Assembly: GCA_964035545.1 (NCBI GenBank)
Contig: OZ037769.1
Span: 3,565,001-3,629,000, forward strand
Source of the DNA: Bugula neritina
Taxonomy: Eukaryota; Bryozoa; Gymnolaemata; Cheilostomatida; Bugulidae
Direction of reading: 5' to 3'
DNA: 64,000 bases
Shown here one piece after another: positions 53,145 through 64,000 of the stretch; positions within the stretch are counted from its first letter, which is position 1, and each line of letters opens with the position of its first letter. The position numbers and the translations under genes were made by a program. A model generated the notes under the pieces. It made no database searches and was not told where the DNA came from. It was given only the letters and a program-made list of their open reading frames with translations.

Positions 53145-56100
53145 AGCTCATAGGACAACTTCTGTATCATTATTGATAGTTCAGTTGCTGCGTTTGATTA
53201 GTCTGTGGGCAATCAAATGGACATCCAATGACAAATAAAGCATTATTTTCATTACTTTTTACAAGAATTTACTCTGCCAATGAACCATGCTTTTGTTTTT
53301 TTACAATTCATTTCTCACTTTTCTCTGCCCTTTTCTAATCAGGTGGCCGAGGTTCTACAACTCATTGGTGTTTTTATATTCCATCAACAGCTAGAAACAA
53401 CATCATAGTTTGTTGCTGCCTTAGCTCAGCATATTGGAGTGTTCATATGTTGATTCTAGAACGCCACAGTATTTATTATCAGTTGGAAGTCAGAATTGTC
53501 CCATTAGAAATTGATTTGGAACAAATTCATTATTATTTAAAGCTTTAACAAAACCTAATAATATAGTAGAGAAACGCATCAAATAAGCCAGAAAAGTAAA
53601 TGACTAAGAAAAGCTGCAGATATATGTATATAACTGGTGTTAAGAAACTATCTGTAGCAGCTCAGCATGGATTAAATCAATGTGTAACTAAACTGTTTAC
53701 TAAATTAACTTGCACTGTTTCAACTAATACAAATAGTTCGATATTGCCACTGCTACACGCAAGTAATATAGAAGATTTCACATTCAAAATACAGTTTGTA
53801 GAATTTCTGAGCAGGTTTTGTAGTTAATGTCCTCAAAAGATCATCTGACGATTAAACGCTAGTAACTTAAACTGACCATAATCAACCCATGTTTACACTA
53901 GCTTGAGAAATATATTTCGTAATAAAAAAAATGCTCGCATTAAACTATAATATATTCAAATGACACCCTTTGAGGCTTTGATGCATACAACATAAACTTC
54001 CTTTCTCCCAACACCCTATCTTGATGGAAAGGAACAATGGATGTATAGTTCAATGAGAACAAGTATATTCAGTAACTTAACCCACGGTATGTCAAGTGGC
54101 CACATGCATTGAATACGCCAGCATTGCTGGTTACTGAAGTAAAACTTAGAGAGTGTCGAAAGATTAGTATATCGTTGCACATATTATCTTAGTTGCACTT
54201 GTAATGCACTTCTTTTCATAGTTTTCAACAACTATAGTTAGTAATATCAAATAGACATATTGTGCCAACTGGTACTAGATGAATCATATGATATCAGAAT
54301 AGCACAATGCATGCTTTATGTGATATGAAATAATATGGCTTAGACTGTTCATATTTCTCAGTGTTCATAATGCAATATACATATAATATAAAACAACTTA
54401 ATGACTTATGTGATCGCTGTACCATTATATATTTGAAAAGTTGGTTTGTTGAATAATAGTATTTTTTATTATGCAAGCTTTGTTTTTTGATGGAATGGTG
54501 TATTTGATTGATTCAAAGTTAATTTTTTAAATATTCTCTATGTTTTAGAATTTTTCAAATGTACATTTGCCCACTTTTTTACACCAGCTGAGGGAATAAA
54601 AACCTAATATATGTAGTCCTACAAGTGCTTAACTATCATTGTGGTTGTTAAATTACACTTTGCTATAATACATACTCTTTTGCATTAATACTTTTGATGA
54701 CCAAAATGGTTTAAGTGCACACATCTGTTTTATAACAAAGTGCTTTTAGCATCACAAGCTGAAAAAGATAATCTGTCTAAACAGTTGACAATAATACTTA
54801 TCATAGCAGTACAAACTAAAACGGCATATGCCAACGCAGAAGTTTGCTGTTCAAAGGAATGATGAGACAAACAAGGGTACTATGTATCATGGTACTCTTC
54901 CCCAATTTTCTATATAGTTGAATATTTTACAATGAAGCCAAAGTGTCTTTACTGCATAGAGAGTAAAGGCCTGGCCTCACACTCGTGAGAATCACACGAA
55001 ATCGTGTGTCGATTTTCGTGAGTTATCCTCTCGTTAAGACCAGCCACACACTCGTTGGACTAAACACATAATAAATAATCCGTGAATGTGTCTTGCACAA
55101 ACAACAAAAGATTGCCAAATAGAGAAACGGGTAGAAATAAAATAATTACCATTGCTAAAATTCTATTGACCAATTAAATGGTACTTATTATCGATGGTAA
55201 TTTTTCGTCTATCCTCATCGTTGTGTACACCCAACAATGACGATTTCGTCTGAATTCCTTCAAATTTTCTAGTACAAATGTTTTTTCGTGTCAAAGAGAC
55301 GATTTCGTGTGATTCTCACGATAGTGAGGTCAAGCCTTAAGATACCAGAGAAGATGAATACAATATACTTGTTGACATTGTAACGTGACCAGCCTAATAC
55401 ACTGATGTAGTTGTATAGCTATAACTATTAGGTGCATGTTCAACAGTGCAGGTGAGTGACTTTTTAGAGACTAGGCTACCTGAATATATTACGGCTAACA
55501 CAAATTTAATCTAGATTAAAAGGACAGCTCAAGCTTAATATGTACAGTTATTATTACAAAATACTATTTAAAGCATATGAACATGTTATATAATCACTCT
55601 TTATTTGTTAAAGTAGTTATAGTTAATCTATATTTTTATAGATGAAATACAATTTAATCAAGTTTCATTATTTTTAAGTTCAATTTGTATGTTTATAGCT
55701 AGGTTTTTGAAACGTTATTTGATAACTTTGATTGATAACTTTGATTGATAACTTGTTCTGAAATTATCAGAAACTCTTCATACAGGTTTGATGCAAATTT
55801 ACATTCTAAAATGTAATGACCACTAGAAAATTTGTAAAACTCAATTACTCAGTGAGTCAACAATTTTATATTCTGTCTACAAATTTGTACTGAATCTACC
55901 GCTAGTGTTTTAACATTATTACAAATAACAGCAGCCTTTTATTCATTGTAAAGTCTATAACCAATGATATGTACTAACTACAAAGAAAAAGCAGTTTTCT
56001 TAGCTATAATTGGCGGCTATTTTTTATAGAAAGCTGGCTTTATATAGCTCTTGGTTAAAAACAATGCCAACAATATGATAAATTTTAGCTTTTCAAGTAA

Positions 56101-56398
56101 ATGAAATAGCAGCAGTGAAACCAAAGATTAGGTGCTTGTTGAACAACAATTGAATGACGAAGAAAAAAATCAATTGGTTATTGAGTCCTATTATGTTGCT
56201 TTTGTATTGGAATTGCGCTAAGCTTACATAATTATTGCATTCAACTTTGAAAGGAGGAAAGAACTTCACGTTAAGGCATAAGGTATACAAGGAACTTCAG
56301 TATAAAATAAGTAAATAAACCACTCCACAAGTCGCGTTGATCAGTTGAATTCTTCTAACTAACCAGGGTGATTGTGATACATTCATTCTTTTCCAGCA
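53145..56398. other. Intergenic region before the third CD225 gene
   Basis: No gene found. 54780-55480 (apart from the MITE) is repeated at 62300-62910. Small frames at 53600-53827 and 54476-54294 have no supporting features. Confidence 0.6.
54967..55337. mobile_element. MITE with about 40-bp terminal inverted repeats and TAA target duplication
   Basis: Left end AGGCCTGGCCTCACACTCGT and right end complementary (AGGCTTGACCTCACTATCGT when reversed), both continuing GAGAATCACACGAAATCGT. TAA flanks both sides (54964-54966, 55338-55340). A 3-bp TAA/TWA duplication is typical of PIF/Harbinger-type elements. No coding capacity. Confidence 0.85.
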
Positions 56399-57934
56399 AT
56401 GTCTGAGAAGAATCAGTACAACACCGACCTTCCCCCCTCTTATGAGGTCAGTTCTGGATTCTCCCAGAATGCTTATGCCACACCAGGCTCTGTGCAGGCT
56501 GGTTATGCTACCCCAGGCTCTGTACAGGCTGGTTATGCCACACCAGGCTTTGAACAGGCTGGTCATGCTTCGGTTGGATATTTATCTGGTCATGTGACTA
56601 CCTTGCCCACTTCCTTTCCGGCATGTTCTCCAGGGGTAAGAATGATTCATCAGCCAGGAGGGCCTTTGTCAGAGGTGAGCTAATATTTTATAAATCTTAA
56701 ATAACAAGACAGAAATTGTATTACAAACAGCATGCAAATAAAGCAATGGTTGAATATTTGTTGTTTTTTGTCTTCGATTTTGTAATACACTAATATTTTG
56801 AAATACGATCTTTTGCAAGGCTGATAACTTTCATTGTTTTAAGAAATGGCATCTACGCCTTGAAAAACAAAAAATTCATTAGTTTAATATTGTAAATGTT
56901 GAAAGTCTAAAGCTATGCAATAGATTACTTTTAAAATAATATTTGATATAAGTATATAACCTTGTTAAATGCTAAGTCACTAAAACTAAAAATTCATAGT
57001 ATCACATGAATTGCTGGGTTAAAAGTGGGTTATAAGTAATAAAAAAATCAACATAGATATAATTTCATATAGAAATATGTATTTGTAACAAACCTTTCAA
57101 TTGTAGAAATGCTTAACTTTTAATGCAAATCAATTTAAACACGAAAAGCTAAAAGTTGTTGTTATAGAAAATAGACTGTATAGTTTGCCGTAAGGTTTTA
57201 ATAACAAATACAATACTATAAGCTGTTTACTAGCAGTGTATACCAAAATAAAAGGAATGTACAGGTTTTTGCTAATACGTAAACTGGTTGAAGCAGATAA
57301 AACTAGCCTAATGCTTGAAAAAAAAACAAGAGGCACTACTGAATTATTCAGTAAAACAATTATTATGCTGTTGACAAATAAAATGCTTAATAAACTATGA
57401 AAACTTTTTATTGAAAGCTTAAAAAACTTTCTTTATATATTTCAAGGCATCCCAGAAGAATGCTCAGCTCTGGTTTATTGCAGCCATTGTTACCTGCATA
57501 CTTTTCTTTCCCTTTGGAATTCCTGCAGCAATATTTTGCGACAATGCAAAACAAGCAGCAAAAAGAGGAGACCACTTAAAATTTTTTAGGTGCCTAAGAA
57601 TTGGCAAAGGACTGGTAGGAGCTGCCATTGCCATATTCTCATTTATTGTGTTTACCATATCATCTAGGGTAAGTGTCAATAATAGCTTTAATATGACTGT
57701 TTGTATGTTAATCAGTTGAAGCTACTATTTCCCTGCTTTGATAGTATTTTAGTCTACATGCAGTACATAAACAATTTACAGATCAAGGATAAAATAATCA
57801 ATATGTGATAACTATGCGCAATATCTCTAATGCAAAAACTATTCACAAAAACATTATATTTATTTTTGCAGTTTTTGCTACAATGGCATAATCATCATCC
57901 TATTTTACTTTGGAACTTTGGGCATTCAGGATAA
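56399..57934 (+). CDS. CD225/dispanin protein without WSC tail
   Basis: Exons 56399-56674, 57447-57668 and 57872-57934 give about 186 aa. The cytosolic tail (1-92) has LPPSYEVSSGF (PPxY) and three tandem copies of an 11-residue unit (YATPGSVQAG type, about residues 25-56). CD225 (93-166) has TCILFFPFGIPAAIFCDNAK, the conserved Gly-Asp (KRGDHL) and a second helix GLVGAAIAIFSFIVFTI. Exon 3 adds 20 residues (FLLQWHNHHPILLWNFGHSG) and stops, where the sister genes continue into WSC domains. The two CD225-containing exons keep open frames and exact phases, so a short CD225-only product is plausible. Recognisable but broken WSC exons follow downstream. Confidence 0.8.
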
Positions 57935-58124
57935 TATTGCTTTGATAAATTATGAAGAGTATGACCATACTGTTGATCTAGAAAATACAATTTAAGTCAT
58001 ACTTGATAATTATAGGCTGTTATAATGCGAGTTTTTTGACGCATAAAAAGAAAAATGGGAGATCAAGTTAGCAACAAGGTAAGAAAATTATAATGCATCA
58101 GCATATACAAGTATTATGTATACA

Positions 58125-58144
58125 CACACACACGCACACACACG

Positions 58145-58182
<38 letters not shown>
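58125..58182. repeat. (CA)n-(TA)n microsatellite
   Basis: ACACACGCACAC units followed by TATATA, between the two decayed WSC exons. Confidence 0.9.
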
Positions 58183-58183
<1 letters not shown>

Positions 58184-58391
58184 TTGAAAGTACTGTTCTA
58201 GACCTTGGGAATTTGGTTTAAAGTAATTGGAGGGCCGCATGACCATTTTTTCTGCTATTTATTGAAATAAATAAACTATTTTTCATATTGTTATTTTGGC
58301 TATAGAGCTTGATGCTAATAAAATTCTAGTTGGCTTAAACCGCAGCAAGTGACTCAAGTAGATCTAACGGAATTTTACCTCAACAAGGGAA

Positions 58392-58578
58392 CAGCCCTGA
58401 GTTGGGGGGTAAAACATTGGCTTAGTTAGCATCAAGTCATGGGTTAAAAGCCATTGATTATGTTCGGAAGAGCATCCAGCCATAATTGTTCCTGTGCCTC
58501 ATCTAAATAAGTCCTTAGCCCATTTCAACAAAAAAACCTTTTTCACAGGAATGGCAACTATAAACTTGCGCGAGTTTT
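58392..58578 (+). repeat. tRNA-derived SINE, diverged
   Basis: Shares AGCATCCAGCCATAATTGTT, CTGTGCCTCAT, AAGTCCTTAGCCC and the tail ACTATAAACTTGCG with the SINE at 50723. Older by its divergence; inserted between decayed WSC exons. Confidence 0.78.
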
Positions 58579-59919
58579 CTCATTAACTGTAAAAAGTTAT
58601 TTGCAAAAACCTCTCCAACCATGTAAAAATTGTGTTTGATTGCATTGTACAGGAAATTAGGAGATGTATTTATAATAGTGATCTCTTTGACTCTATTTGT
58701 TGTAGGGTATTACTATGTTAGCCTATTAGACGGTGGGAAATGTTTCTGTGATTATTCCACTTTTTGGAGACCACAAGTAGAAGATAACTCCTGCACCTAT
58801 ATTTATGTGTAGCTAGCCCCAGCAGTATCTGTGGTTCAAACAAGACAGCAGTCTTTATAAAATATAATAAACTTACTAATTACAGACATATTATAAAGGT
58901 TTATGCAGGTTTAGATGTCATTTATCTCTAACTTTTCAATCTAATATATTCTTATACATCAAATTTTTATTTACTCAAGACTGCTAAAAAATATAGTAAT
59001 AGTAAGCAAAGTCCTAACTTGTTTTTTATAAGCAGACTTGTGATGTAGTGCTATCAAAAAAGAAAAAAAATGATATTTTATGTTAAACTTTTTAACATAT
59101 TTTAAGAGCTTTATGATGAGGTATTTGCCAACTAATCTTTATTCCATGTTCAAAGCTCAATACTGGTTTTATTTTTATATATACAATGTAGAGTTCCTTC
59201 ACATTAAAGCATTTGCTGTGATCATGGGTGAGTTTTACTTGGCACATTCACATCCTATCTCATTTCACTTAGTTCACAATCATAATCTCTGCTGCTTTAG
59301 AGGTTTTGGAATTTTACAGTAATAGGCAGTGTTTTGAAATAATGTATACTATATCATATTATGCCATTAAATTTAAGTAACAAATTTTGTAAATTTTTTG
59401 AGTCCTTGTATTGTAAAGCTGTTATATTTGTAATAAATTCAGCAATTGCTAACTACCATACTCTTAGTAAATTTTGTGCTCATGGAACAAAAAGTACTTT
59501 ACAAAACTTACAATTTGCAGCAAAATCAAAAGTGTAAGCTCTTTGCCGCTTTATGATTATAAGCAGTAATTTGAAATAATATTTCACGATATTTCATAGA
59601 ATAAGATATTATTTCGTCTGCTGAACGCTAATTTTGAAGAGACTTTGGTTCATTATTATTAATAATATAAGTTCACTAAAGTCAAGTATGCAATGCTGAT
59701 TTTTTGCAACAGCAAACAATTGTAAAGCTAGAATTAATATGCTAGATTAGACAAGCAGCAACTAGGAGTTCACCTGGCATCTTAAACATCAAATTAAAGT
59801 CAGCGCACAAAGAGAAGAGCCTTTAATTATTACGTAGCATCAATAACACACTGATGAGCGGTTGATGAATGCAACAAAGCTGTTTAAAGTATAATATGCC
59901 TATGCCAGATAACTTAGTA

Positions 59920-62050
59920 CAGGGGTTTCCAACCTTTTCAGGGTGAGGGCTTTGTAAACCTCTCATTCACACTTTGCCATATCGTACGCTGTAACAGCAA
60001 ATATCAGTTATATTTACAAATGTCCGAGCTGTCTGTACGGTGTACCCAGGGATGTAGTGGTACCCATACGGCCCCATACGCCGTATGGCCTAGAAGAAAT
60101 TAGACTGTTCTAGGCCATACGCCTGTATGGGCATAATTATTTTTGAAAGATGATTAGTACACAGGAGGGTTTGGGCATCCTCACTGAGAATATCATAAAT
60201 TTCGCTCACAATCTAATTTAAGTTGTTGTTATGTTAATGCTATGTGGGTGGCATGCGTGTTGCCTACTTGTGATTGTTTAGCCTGAGATTACACTATGAA
60301 TGATATTATGCAGCTATCAACATTCCATCTTCTTATCACTACGTGTTCACTGAAGCGGAAGTGCTGTGCATTGGTGATTACTAAGGAGAAAATCTTTCAT
60401 TTTCGGTGTATAAATCTATGAAGGCTATTAAAAAGATCAAAAAAATTGCCATAAATAAATTTCTCAGGTTTCTGACAGTGTTTGTTCTATTCGAATACCA
60501 TACTTTCCTGCTGAGATATTTGGCAGGGATTGAAAAATAAATTTTTCAGGTAAAATTGGCCAAAAATGGGTAGATTTTTGTCTATAACTTTGCAAAAAAA
60601 TATTGAAAACTAAAAAAGCAGGTGCTTTGAAGAACAGGAAGATCTAAAACATGGTTTTTAAATTTTAATTCTAGCACAATTAAGTGAGGTTTTATTTGGC
60701 TGGACTGAATTCTTATAATATACCAATAATGTGGCCTCAGCAAGGCAGTGACAGCTAGAAGGTTGCCTTTATCCATCTTGTGTGGACTTGCATTTTGTTG
60801 ATAAGCAATGGAATTTAGAAAAAACCAACATGAAATCCAGAAATAAAATCAAATTGTATTCAAGAAACAGTACCAGGTGTGTAGGAGAGGCTAATGAAAA
60901 TTTATCACTGAGGTCTACAGGTACTATATCCACATTTTGGTCAAAAACCTAGCGTTATTGCATGTTAATTATCAATGCAATAAGGTTTTGCAAACTGTAC
61001 ACCACTATAAGTAACCTTTTATGTTTGATTGTACCAATGTCTGGCTTTACATTTAATCATCTTCTAGGTTAACACATATTAAACCTGTAAAATTTCTTCT
61101 TTTGGGGTATATTTCCTTGATGTATTTAGTGGAAGCTCAGGGGTTTTATTTTAAAACCAAGTTAACATACTCTTCTTGGGTGTGCTTTATTGTGTGTAAG
61201 GAGGTGTGGCGGTATCACCTTATATATTAGACTAGTACCCTATGAAAGTCCTAACAGGTTTTCAACCAATTTCTGTTTGCCAATGAATTATCAATTCAAA
61301 TTGCTCTTTATAAATAACCAACACACATCTTTTGATTAGCAATCTTCCTTTGTTCTGATCTATTATTCTTTTTTGTGCAGTGTATTAGTGTGCAGTGTAT
61401 TAGTTATTTGAAGTAATCAGGTTGCATTTGAAGAGCACTTGTTACCTGCCTCTATCCTTCCATCTTTTTGAGATATTTAGCAATTTTTCTGTACGGGTTG
61501 AACTTAGTGTCAGAACAAACTTATAAACTGCAGTTGAGTAAGACTACATCACATTACAGTCAACAGGTATGGGACAATACTGAATATTTATATAATTTGC
61601 AGCAATGCCCAGTCATCATATAGCTGGTATGGTATGAAAATAATAGCGAGGTGCACATTTCAACACAGATTTTTTTCAGAAGAATTATAATTCACAATGG
61701 CTTTAAATTGCATAAATTTGCATCAGAAGTGCTCTGAGAGCTTCGGCGGCAGGGGCGCTGCCCCGGACCCCGGCCTCAGAGTATGGCCTAGAATATTTTT
61801 GCCACTACATCCCTGGGTGTACCCTGTTGCAGTATGTTAGGATGCAGCGCTGCTTGATTAAAAAAAGTTGCGAAAAAGGGAGGAGGGGGGGGGGTTCCTA
61901 AGAGACAGAAAAATTTTTGTGTCAACTCATAGGATATAAATGTCCAATGAGGTGTCATAGATTGTACCCAATAGAGAACATATTAAAATGGTTAATATTT
62001 TACGTTACGGTACTGCAAAGTGTGAGTGAGGGGTAAAGTTTAGCTTGAGC
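59920..62050. mobile_element. Outer hAT-like element interrupted by a second one
   Basis: The left end CAGGGGTTTCCAACCTTTTC has the look of a hAT terminus. A subterminal stretch (CTCATTCACACTTTGCCATA, 59962-59981) is mirrored at about 62010-62035 (CAAAGTGTGAGTGAGG). The right terminus is degraded, so its end is approximate. Confidence 0.55.
60047..61815. mobile_element. Non-autonomous hAT-type transposon with 8-bp target duplication
   Basis: Terminal inverted repeats CAGGGATGTAGTGG (60047-60060) and exact complement CCACTACATCCCTG (61802-61815). GGTGTACC flanks both ends (60039-60046 and 61816-61823), the 8-bp duplication expected of hAT transposases. Inside is an inverted GGCCATACG motif near the left end. 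About 1.77 kb with no long open frame, so it must be mobilised in trans. Confidence 0.9.
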
Positions 62051-62299
62051 CAGGGGCCATGATGACAATATTTTTGAAGTTACTTTATTCTAAATTTTTA
62101 CGAATTTCTACACAATGGAGTCCAACTAACTATTACAGGTTGTATGCGTTGTAGCATGTAATGCATGTAAGTGAGTGATTTTAAAGTAGCTTTCAACTCA
62201 AAGTAGGCAAAATAGTTTTATTTGTTATTTCTTTGAGGTCTACATAAATGTAGGCTTGTTCCCCTTCTAACAATTATAACACAAAACTGTAACATGATC

Positions 62300-62910
62300 A
62301 GAGCAAATAGAAACTAAAACAACATACACTATGTAAGCAGAAGTTTGTTGATACAAGGAATAATGAGACATGCTACTCTGTCATGTTACTCTTTTTGATT
62401 TTCTATATAGTTGAAGATTCTATGATCAATTTTGAAAAGTAGAATAGATATTTTTATTGAGTATATACAAGAACAGCAGTGACATGCTTATTACTGCTCA
62501 GCTGTACTGAATGCATTCAGCTACATGTGACTGAAGGTGATTAGAATATCTATGAAATCATATGTAATTATAGTACAGATAATCTTTTGACTTTGAACTC
62601 TTGTGTAAAATTTACACAATTTACCGAATCATCTCTATTTAATAGAGATGATTCAGTATTAACTGATTAAATGTTTTTATTAGCAGCATATGTAGATGTA
62701 TGTATATCTATATGGTATAATCTATATGGTATAATCTATATCTATGTGTGTATACCTATGCAGTATGCAGGGAGTAAGATAACTCCTAAGGTACAGATAA
62801 GATTGTTAAATTATTTGTTGACATTGTGGCGCATAGTCACGTGATCAGCTGTCTACGCTGATGCAGTTAGCTATAGTCATTAGGTGTGTGCAACTTCAAC
62901 AGTGTAGGCA
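62300..62910 (+). repeat. Duplicated block matching the region upstream of the third CD225 gene
   Basis: Matches 54780-55480 (shared GCAGAAGTTTG, TTTTCTATATAGTTGAAGAT, TTGTTGACATTGT, ATTAGGTG). It lacks the MITE: GAGTAAGATA at 62772-62781 is the uninterrupted target site. Confidence 0.75.
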
Positions 62911-64000
62911 AGTAGCACAATTTCACACAACATACTATAGTTATAACTGGCTGTAGGCTATATATGTATGTTATTTGAAAGAGTGACATATGTCTCTGGT
63001 ACAAAAGACCCAAAAGAAATGTTATTATAATCACTTTGTATTCTTTACAGTAATTATACTAATAAATTATAGTTGTAGTCTATAGTAATTGTAGTAGAAA
63101 TTGACATTAAATTTACACAAAGTTTATCATTTTCAAAAGTGAACTTAAATGTTTATCAGATATTATTGCAGCACCACTTTTGTCTATAGACTATACCACT
63201 ATTTTGCACAGAAATGACAATCCTTAGATATCATAATAACATGATCATGATGTGGGTTCTAAACTTTGATTACACTTTTAAAGTTAGTTAACTTACACCT
63301 GCATTCAAATGTAAAGTTGTCTTTATACCTCTGCTGAAAAAAGTGCCGAGTTTAAGTTAAAAATGCTTGTCCGGGTACCCCTTTATAGTTTATAGTCAAA
63401 CTGTAACTCGTTGAAATCATATTGATGCGGTTGCTCACTTTCTGAAATTGAAATTTTACTCGCATAATAGCTATTTGATGCCCTTTGTAAACGTCGTGAA
63501 TTAGTGAAGCGCACAGCATAAAAGCGATAATTGAGAAGGCGTAGGCTATATAATTATAACCGTATAAGTACGCTATCTAATCGCCAAAGTAATAACTAAA
63601 TAACGATGTTTACAAGGAGTTATTACTCCTATTCTGAAATTGGCCGATTAAATTATCACGGTACAAATTTTTTTACGAGTGGCTTTTATAGCTTATTCAC
63701 ACACGACAGTTTTTTGTTCGTTGGGTCCGACGAATGCCCAACTAACAAACATCGCACCTCTTTGTCGCAATAGTAGTGTATAGTTGCTTAGCAACAGTGC
63801 TTTTACTAGTAAAGTTGTTACTAGTTAAATTCAACGATAAATAGGTAAAAATTTTGCGTTAATAAAATAATTATTATCAACTATGAAACATTTAAATAAT
63901 GACAAATTTAAAATTTACTAGCTAAACAAAAGCTAAAAATTTAGTAGATTTATGTTTAACAAAAGTTGGACTGTTAGAAGGAAATAAAAATGACACGTGA

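Larger units (their letters stand above)
58016..58890 (+). pseudogene. Decayed WSC exons of the third CD225 gene
   Basis: 58016-58078 begins like a first WSC exon (tatag|GC TGT TAT AAT: GCYNASF) and ends G|gtaag, but contains an in-frame TAG and lacks the second and third cysteines. 58706 onward is a second WSC exon (G|GGTATTAC; YYVSLLDGGKCFCDY, DNSC) that hits TAG at 58810-58812. In another frame it continues CVASPSSICGSNKTAVF, which matches the end of the other WSC domains. Splice phases are preserved, so these are relics of one WSC domain. Confidence 0.75.
58891..64000. other. Right-hand intergenic region with nested DNA transposons
   Basis: Apart from the elements listed separately I find no gene. 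62300-62910 repeats the block upstream of the third CD225 gene. 62911-64000 shows nothing I can assign. Confidence 0.6.

Overview
This looks like a nuclear contig from an early-branching animal, and a demosponge is my best guess. Genes are split by many short GT-AG introns, intergenic DNA is very AT-rich, and there are tRNA-derived SINEs, TIR transposons and long (TA)n tracts. Two genes are unmistakably animal/eukaryotic housekeeping genes (LSM3, MMAB). The species assignment is inference; nothing in the window names the organism. All gene models were spliced by eye from splice sites, reading phase and protein similarity, without transcripts.

Layout. (1) 1-14.6 kb: a recent direct segmental duplication carrying two near-identical genes for a soluble double-C2 (synaptotagmin-like) protein. 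The first is cut by the left edge and the second is complete (about 523 aa). A third, broken copy of its first coding exon lies at 18.4 kb. (2) 14.6-28.3 kb: a cluster of at least five copies (plus one gutted copy) of a small, apparently spliced transcription unit. Each has a conserved TATA box, three exons and an AATAAA signal, but no convincing long protein. The copies are arranged as head-to-head, oppositely oriented pairs. I do not recognise this family. (3) 28.4-38.3 kb: ordinary conserved genes: a Myb/SANT protein resembling transcription termination factor TTF1 (+), LSM3 (-), and mitochondrial cob(I)alamin adenosyltransferase MMAB (+).

(4) 40.5-58.9 kb: a tandem family of three genes that fuse a CD225/dispanin (IFITM-like) membrane module to extracellular WSC domains. 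The first has PPxY tail-CD225-4xWSC, the second PPxY tail-CD225-2xWSC with a one-base problem at one exon junction. The third is CD225 only, with decayed WSC exons downstream. An orphan, degenerate WSC fragment lies on the opposite strand. CD225 exons are in phase 0 and WSC exons in phase 1-1, as expected from exon shuffling. The predicted product is a membrane protein with a cytosolic Pro/PPxY tail and an outward-facing, possibly sugar-binding WSC stalk. This is the most interesting candidate system in the window. (5) 58.9-64 kb: no gene found; a hAT-type element with a perfect 8-bp target duplication is nested in another hAT-like element. A duplicated block here matches the upstream region of the third CD225 gene, suggesting that a further family member may begin beyond the right edge.
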